Shown here in pieces: positions 5,579 to 7,810 of a stretch of DNA of 7,810 nucleotides. The DNA lies in NCBI GenBank assembly GCA_946615275.1, contig CAMOHV010000045.1:1-7810 (forward strand). Direction: 5' to 3'. The notes under the pieces are model-generated. The model was not told the DNA's origin and made no database searches. It saw nothing but the letters and a program-made list of their open reading frames with translations. Source of the stretch: an uncultured Verrucomicrobiota bacterium. GTDB taxonomy: Bacteria > Verrucomicrobiota > Kiritimatiellia > RFP12 > UBA1067. Every line of letters begins with the position of its first letter. Position 1 is the first letter of the stretch. Position numbers and translations under genes: made by a program.

Positions 5579-7744
5579 ATGCAAAGACTGATGATGTTCT
5601 CGATCGCGCTGGCGCTCGCGCCCGTGCTTCCGGTAACGGGAGAGGATTTCGCGAGATGGGTGGACCCGCTTGGGGGCACTGTGGGAGAGGGCAACACGAT
5701 CCCCGGCGCGGCGTATCCGTTCGGCATGGTGCAGCCGGGGCCGGACAGCGGGAAGGGCGTATGGTGCCCGGGATACAAGAACGACGACAGGACGATCCGC
5801 GGCATATCCCAGACGCATCTGAACGGCACGGGCTGCCCCGCGATGGGCGACATATCGCTCATGCCGTACACGGGGACTACGGACGGCATCGACTATTCGT
5901 CCGAGTATTCAGAACAGTCGTGCGCGCCGGACAGATATTCCGTGCGGTTCGGCCGTTTCGGCGTGAAGGCCGAGGCGACGTGCTCGGAGCACGTGTCATG
6001 GCTTTCGTTCTCGTACGACAAGTCCGGCGACGCGAAGGTGTTCGTGGACTGCGCGTCGACGCTGCTCCAGAAATGGCGGCAGAAATCCGGGCCGGTGATC
6101 CCCGCTTCGGGATTCGCGCTCTCCGCCTCGCGCGACGAGATATCCGGCTGGCGCGAGGTGAGAGGATGGACCACATATCGTCTGCATTATGTCATAAAGT
6201 TCGACCATCCGTGGAGCGCGTGCGTCCGCCAGCCCGGCAACGCCTTCGAGGGCGAGGGCGACAGGTTCGACCTCTCCTTCTCCCTGAAGGACGGCGAACG
6301 GCTCGGCGCGAGGGTGGCGCTTTCCACTGTTGACGTGGACGGCGCAAGGAAGAACCTCGAGGCAGAGAGCGTCGGCAAGGACTTCGACCAGGTCGCGCGC
6401 GACAACCGCTCGGCGTGGAACGGGCTTCTCGTCCGATGCCAGCTCACGAAGGGCTCCGACGAGCAGAAGAGGAACTGGTACACTGCGCTCTATCGCCTCT
6501 TCATCCAGCCGAACAACATCGCCGACGTGGACGGACGATATCGCGGCGCGGACGGCAAGGTGGCGAAGGCGGACTGCGGGCGCTACTACTCCACGCTTTC
6601 GCTCTGGGACACATTCCGCGCGGCGCATCCACTGTACACACTTCTCGCGCCTGAGCGCGTGGAGGGCTTCGTTGAGACCATGCTGCGCCATCATGCCGCC
6701 CACGGGCATCTCCCCGTGTGGACGCTCTGGGGCGCGGAATCGCACGACATGATCGGCGTCCACTCGATACCAGTGATCGTGGACGCCTGGGCCAAGGGCT
6801 TCCGCCGCCAGGACGGGCGCAGGCTCCTCAAGGCGATGGTGCGCTCCATGACAGCGAACGACGAGGAATGGGACGAGCTCGCCTGGAACATCACATGGGA
6901 GAACGGATACATCCCCTACAGGCCGGGGGTGTTCGACAAGTTCCACGTGCGCCATGGAAACGTCTCCCGCACTCTGGAGCATGCATACGACTGGTGGTGC
7001 ATCGCCCGCATGGCGGAAATGCTCGGGGACGAGCGCTGCCGGAGAGAGGCCGCTAAGTGGTCCGAGACATGGAAGAACGTGTTCGACAAGTCCGTAGGGT
7101 TCGCAAGGCCCCGCGCCCCCAAGTCGTCGGGCGGGGCGTTCATCGAGCCGTTCGACCCGCGCGCCGAACGCGCCGAGGGTGAGTTCTGGAGCGACTTCAC
7201 CGAGGCCAACAGCTGGATATACACCTGGCACGTGTTCCAGGACCCGCACGGCCTTGCGGAGGCGATGGGCGGACGGGACAGGCTGCTGGCCAAGCTGGAC
7301 GAGTTCTTCTCGACGGCGCCCAAGGGCGGCGGGCGGCGCAGCGGGCAGATCGGGCAGTACTGGCATGGCAACGAGCCGTCCCACCACATCGCGTACTTCT
7401 ACAGCCTGTTCGGAGAGCGGGCGAAGACCGCCCGCCTCGTGGAGACCATCTGCCGCGACTTCTACCGCCCTGCGCCGGACGGCCTGTGCGGAAACGACGA
7501 CTGCGGGCAGATGAGCGCCTGGTATCTCTTCTCGATGATGGGCTTCTATCCGTTCAACCCGTGCGGCGGAGACTACGTTCTTGGCGCGGCGCAGGCGGAG
7601 GAGATGAAGCTGAGCTTCAAGAATGGCAGGGTGTTCACGATCAGACGCGGCGGGAAGGGGGATGTGACATTGAACGGCAGGCCTGTCGGCCGCGCGTGGA
7701 TCTCCCATGCCGACGTCCTTTCCGGCGGCACGCTTTCATTCTGA
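5579..7744 (+). CDS. Secreted GH92 alpha-mannosidase
   Basis: The 721-residue protein is a full-length glycoside hydrolase family 92 member (usual size about 700-780). GH92 enzymes are calcium-dependent, inverting exo-alpha-mannosidases acting on N-glycans or mannans. A signal peptide (MQRLMMFSIALALAPVLPVTG) with no lipobox cysteine predicts export to periplasm or outside. Family blocks in order: WVDPLGGTVGEGNTIPGAAYPFGMVQPGPD at 27-56 (quoted in part: GGT at 32-34, PGAAYPFGM at 42-50); GISQTHLNGTGC 75-86; YYSTLSLWDTFRAAHPL from 336; ESHDMIGVHSIPVI from 387; FTEANSWIYTW with Glu542, the likely general acid; HGNEPSHHIAYFY with Glu599; GNDDCGQMSAWYLF from 638, whose Asp640/Asp641 supply the probable base. 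All expected acidic residues are present, so the enzyme looks active. Small departures from the consensus I recall (EANSWIY where EGnaWqY is usual; MIGVHS where MIGYHS is usual) may affect subsites. Linkage preference (1,2 versus 1,3, 1,4 or 1,6) cannot be told from sequence alone. The gene follows the giant protein by 30 nt, suggesting one operon. Confidence 0.96.
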   Translation: MQRLMMFSIALALAPVLPVTGEDFARWVDPLGGTVGEGNTIPGAAYPFGMVQPGPDSGKGVWCPGYKNDDRTIRGISQTHLNGTGCPAMGDISLMPYTGTTDGIDYSSEYSEQSCAPDRYSVRFGRFGVKAEATCSEHVSWLSFSYDKSGDAKVFVDCASTLLQKWRQKSGPVIPASGFALSASRDEISGWREVRGWTTYRLHYVIKFDHPWSACVRQPGNAFEGEGDRFDLSFSLKDGERLGARVALSTVDVDGARKNLEAESVGKDFDQVARDNRSAWNGLLVRCQLTKGSDEQKRNWYTALYRLFIQPNNIADVDGRYRGADGKVAKADCGRYYSTLSLWDTFRAAHPLYTLLAPERVEGFVETMLRHHAAHGHLPVWTLWGAESHDMIGVHSIPVIVDAWAKGFRRQDGRRLLKAMVRSMTANDEEWDELAWNITWENGYIPYRPGVFDKFHVRHGNVSRTLEHAYDWWCIARMAEMLGDERCRREAAKWSETWKNVFDKSVGFARPRAPKSSGGAFIEPFDPRAERAEGEFWSDFTEANSWIYTWHVFQDPHGLAEAMGGRDRLLAKLDEFFSTAPKGGGRRSGQIGQYWHGNEPSHHIAYFYSLFGERAKTARLVETICRDFYRPAPDGLCGNDDCGQMSAWYLFSMMGFYPFNPCGGDYVLGAAQAEEMKLSFKNGRVFTIRRGGKGDVTLNGRPVGRAWISHADVLSGGTLSF

Positions 7745-7760
7745 GCCACTAGGCACTTGC

Positions 7761-7794
7761 CTATAACTTAATTATAGTTCCTTTTCTTGCTTTT
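7761..7794 (+). terminator. Weak candidate terminator after the GH92 gene
   Basis: CTATAA (7761-7766) and TTATAG (7772-7777) form a 6-bp AT-rich stem with a CTTAA loop, starting 17 nt after the stop codon and followed by a T-rich stretch (TTCCTTTTCTTGCTTTT). Position and T-richness fit an intrinsic terminator, but the stem is short and low in GC and the T tract is interrupted. The tail from 7745 to 7810 is about 42% GC, much lower than the rest of the window. The sequence ends before any further gene can be seen. Confidence 0.3.
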
Positions 7795-7810
7795 GCTGCT
7801 GGGGGTTTTG

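Noticed and set aside
5545..6333. ATG at 5545 overlapping the giant gene's stop by ATGA, as a coupled gene start
   Set aside because: The ATGA arrangement is suggestive, but this frame gives an Arg/Gly-rich product overlapping the GH92 start. The real downstream gene has its own SD and ATG at 5579 in another frame.
5996..7708. Long (570-codon) open frame on the minus strand opposite the GH92 gene
   Set aside because: It lies wholly antisense to a well-conserved GH92 enzyme. Its translation is rich in Arg/Ala/Val/His with no recognisable motif, as expected from GC-rich coding DNA read backwards.
7771..7776. TATAAT on the minus strand after the GH92 gene, as an antisense promoter
   Set aside because: No -35-like hexamer lies at 16-18 bp (GCAGCA at the 17-bp position) and the hexamer is part of an AT-rich inverted repeat, so it is better explained by the hairpin.

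Overview
This is a GC-rich window (about two-thirds G+C by eye) with three genes, all on the + strand. It looks like part of a glycan-degradation locus. The coding style (long secreted proteins, frequent C/G third positions), the CBM9-like/FlgD-like/propeller architecture and the GAATTGA intergenic heptamers suggest an uncultured gut- or rumen-type bacterium of the PVC group (Kiritimatiellota, Lentisphaerota or Verrucomicrobiota). That placement is inference; no rRNA or marker gene is present.

Layout: 1-494 is the 3' end of a gene whose C-terminus resembles the terminal beta-domain of GH127/DUF1680-type enzymes. 495-658 is a structured intergenic region. It holds a duplicated 12-bp GC-rich word, a 9-bp perfect hairpin, three and a half GAATTGA heptamers, a 17-bp palindrome, and an extended -10 promoter element placed so close to the next ATG that the transcript would be leaderless or nearly so. 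659-5548 encodes a 1629-residue secreted multidomain protein: signal peptide, beta-sandwich, CBM9/DOMON-like module, FlgD-like Ig fold, NHL-type beta-propeller with an EF-hand-like calcium loop, a second CBM9-like module and a C-terminal beta-sandwich. 5579-7744 encodes a complete secreted GH92 alpha-mannosidase, 30 nt downstream and preceded by a strong Shine-Dalgarno. 7745-7810 is a short AT-richer tail with a weak hairpin and T-rich stretch.

The giant protein and the mannosidase very probably form one transcription unit. The simplest reading is a non-catalytic or uncharacterised carbohydrate-binding surface/periplasmic protein working with an exo-alpha-mannosidase on mannose-containing glycans, perhaps beside an arabinofuranosidase-like enzyme upstream. 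No SusC/SusD pair, transporter, regulator, tRNA, rRNA, CRISPR array or transposase is visible. The points most worth a second look are the mixed translation-start signals (apparently leaderless first gene, SD-led second gene), the composite intergenic repeat, and the unassigned giant protein.
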